A stretch of DNA of 64,000 nt from contig NZ_AHCB03000006.1 in the NCBI RefSeq assembly GCF_000238335.3, positions 1-64,000 on the forward strand. Direction: 5' to 3'. How positions within the stretch are numbered: the stretch's first letter is position 1; every line of letters starts with the position of its first letter. The notes below the pieces were generated by a model. That model worked only from the letters and a program-made list of their open reading frames with translations. It was not told where the DNA came from and did not search any database. Both the position numbers and the translations under genes were made by a program. This document shows, in pieces, positions 63,095 to 64,000 of the stretch. This DNA comes from Pseudoalteromonas marina (lineage in GTDB: Bacteria; Pseudomonadota; Gammaproteobacteria; Enterobacterales; Alteromonadaceae).

Positions 63095-64000
63095 GCCTTT
63101 CTAAAACTCCCCTTATAATCAAATAGCTTATCTGCTACTTTCCAACCATATTTTTTACTTTTTCGCGCAATCACAAAGTCAGGGGGCACCAAGTCGAACT
63201 GCGCTTTAATTACCTGTTCTGCTGCTTCAAAGTCTGTTGGTTTTTGTCCATGCGCAAGCCGTTTGCCAAATTGTTTATTAAATATAAACTGACCGCCTTT
63301 ACTGGCAAGGTTATAGACTTCATCACAACTAGTGCCGTCTTCGTCAAAATAAGTAACTTTGATTAGCTCGTCTTTAAGTTGAGTTACTGTTAGCCCACTA
63401 CAACGAAGCACTAATGCATTTTTTAAGTTTAGCGCATTACGCAACTTGTCGTCAGGATCAGCCATTATAACGCCGCAGTCGTGGCATTTTCGAGCAGCAA
63501 TATCGTTTTGCGCACCACATTCCTCACACTCTTTAAATCTAAAACGATAATCACACTGCTCTTTGCTACCTTCATCGTCTTCTAATAATCCTTGGCAACG
63601 TCTACCAAAATGCTCAACAACTTTGCCAGCAGAGTCCGTTTTACCCCAAAATATATTAGCAAACCCACAACCTGGACAAAGTACTTGTACAGGTTCATTA
63701 TCGCTGCCGCCTTTTTTATCCCCTACTTCAGGGTGAAATAAATTAAAACCATTTCCGGCATAATCAATCACTAAGCAATCGGTTTTAGATTCTGATAATC
63801 GTAAGCCCCGACCTACAATTTGTTGGTATAAGCTTACAGACTCTGTAGGACGCAAGATGGCAATAAAATCTACATGTGGCGCATCAAAGCCGGTTGTTAA
63901 CACAGAAACATTAACCAAATACTTTAACGTTTTACTTTTAAACGCAGAAATGATTTTATCGCGTTCAATATTAGGCGTATCGCCTGTAATTAGCGCGCTT
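63076..64000 (-). CDS. radD: RadD-like DEAD/DEAH-box helicase, 3' part
   Basis: C-terminal part of a superfamily 2 helicase resembling E. coli RadD (YejH), which helps repair of double-strand breaks. The reading frame stays open to the right edge, so the N-terminal half including Walker A lies outside. Visible are helicase motifs V-VI (LTTGFDAPHVDFIAIL and YQQIVGRGLRLSE), then a zinc finger region with C-x2-C and C-x2-C pairs (CPGCGFAN, CEECGAQN, CHDCGV). A TTG at 63918 is internal, because upstream codons (LKYL and DTPNIERDKI) continue the helicase sequence. Confidence 0.88.
   Translation of the reverse strand, partial: SALITGDTPNIERDKIISAFKSKTLKYLVNVSVLTTGFDAPHVDFIAILRPTESVSLYQQIVGRGLRLSESKTDCLVIDYAGNGFNLFHPEVGDKKGGSDNEPVQVLCPGCGFANIFWGKTDSAGKVVEHFGRRCQGLLEDDEGSKEQCDYRFRFKECEECGAQNDIAARKCHDCGVIMADPDDKLRNALNLKNALVLRCSGLTVTQLKDELIKVTYFDEDGTSCDEVYNLASKGGQFIFNKQFGKRLAHGQKPTDFEAAEQVIKAQFDLVPPDFVIARKSKKYGWKVADKLFDYKGSFRKANQLSR

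Overview
The window looks like chromosomal housekeeping DNA of a marine gammaproteobacterium of the order Alteromonadales, most likely Pseudoalteromonas. This rests on the AT-rich base composition, the protein sequences and the gene order. It is a judgement from reading, not a database match. No prophage, transposase, CRISPR array or plasmid gene was seen. Several stretches keep the E. coli gene order: gacA/uvrY-uvrC-pgsA-tRNA(Gly,Cys,Leu); fadE and yafJ; mltD-gloB-yafS-rnhA-dnaQ-tRNA(Asp); and truC-yqcC-csrB-syd-queF.

Region by region. 1-390: promoter region of an rRNA operon that runs off the left edge on the minus strand (two promoters, boxB-like hairpin, boxA). 0.4-3.5 kb: an alanine/glycine:cation symporter and a BCCT transporter. 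4.0-5.1 kb: eight minus-strand tRNAs (3 Gly, 2 Cys, 3 Leu) behind a strong promoter, followed by pgsA, uvrC and gacA. 8.4-16 kb: a DAACS symporter, cysK, a lipoprotein, a first FadE, a porin and a PH-domain protein. 15.5-20 kb: an ABC-2 exporter pair, nudC-metC and a NYN-domain protein. 20.2-21.6 kb: a SatD-like/DUF3307 two-gene operon preceded by a dense cluster of GTAAC/GTTAC half-sites. 21.7-36.4 kb: rhlE, an IPNS-like oxygenase, two alpha/beta hydrolases, aspS, DUF72, a YgjP-like metallopeptidase, DUF3334, cmoAB, purMN, a DUF3108 protein and yafJ. 36.6-40.8 kb: a second FadE with a FadR-type operator, then an uncharacterised ABC pair. 41.4-42.2 kb: seven tandem tRNA-Asp genes. 42.2-48.2 kb: TIGR03503, dnaQ, rnhA, yafS, gloB and mltD. 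48.3-56 kb: a mioC-like gene, truC, yqcC, DUF3549, DUF3301, a CsrB-type small RNA, a GNAT protein, DUF2789, a Zn-ribbon protein, syd and queF. 56-64 kb: a cyclophilin lipoprotein, tamB-tamA, rraB and the 3' part of radD.

Functional links. GacA (UvrY) and its expected output, a CsrB-like sponge RNA for CsrA, lie in the same window, so much of a Gac/Csr circuit is visible. The sRNA is unannotated by protein-based methods and was recognised from about 20 GGA motifs, several in hairpin loops, a terminator, and its place between yqcC and syd. Fatty-acid beta-oxidation is represented by two FadE paralogues, one with a clear operator. Stable-RNA supply is prominent: rRNA promoters, 15 tRNA genes, CmoA/CmoB and TruC tRNA modification, QueF for queuosine, and AspRS. 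This fits a fast-growing marine copiotroph.

The best candidate for an undescribed system is the SatD-like/DUF3307 operon. Its first gene has palm-like acidic motifs and a C-terminal helix-turn-helix. Its second is a His/Asp-rich membrane protein. A divergent NYN-domain nuclease-like gene lies next to them, and the region between is full of operator-like repeats.
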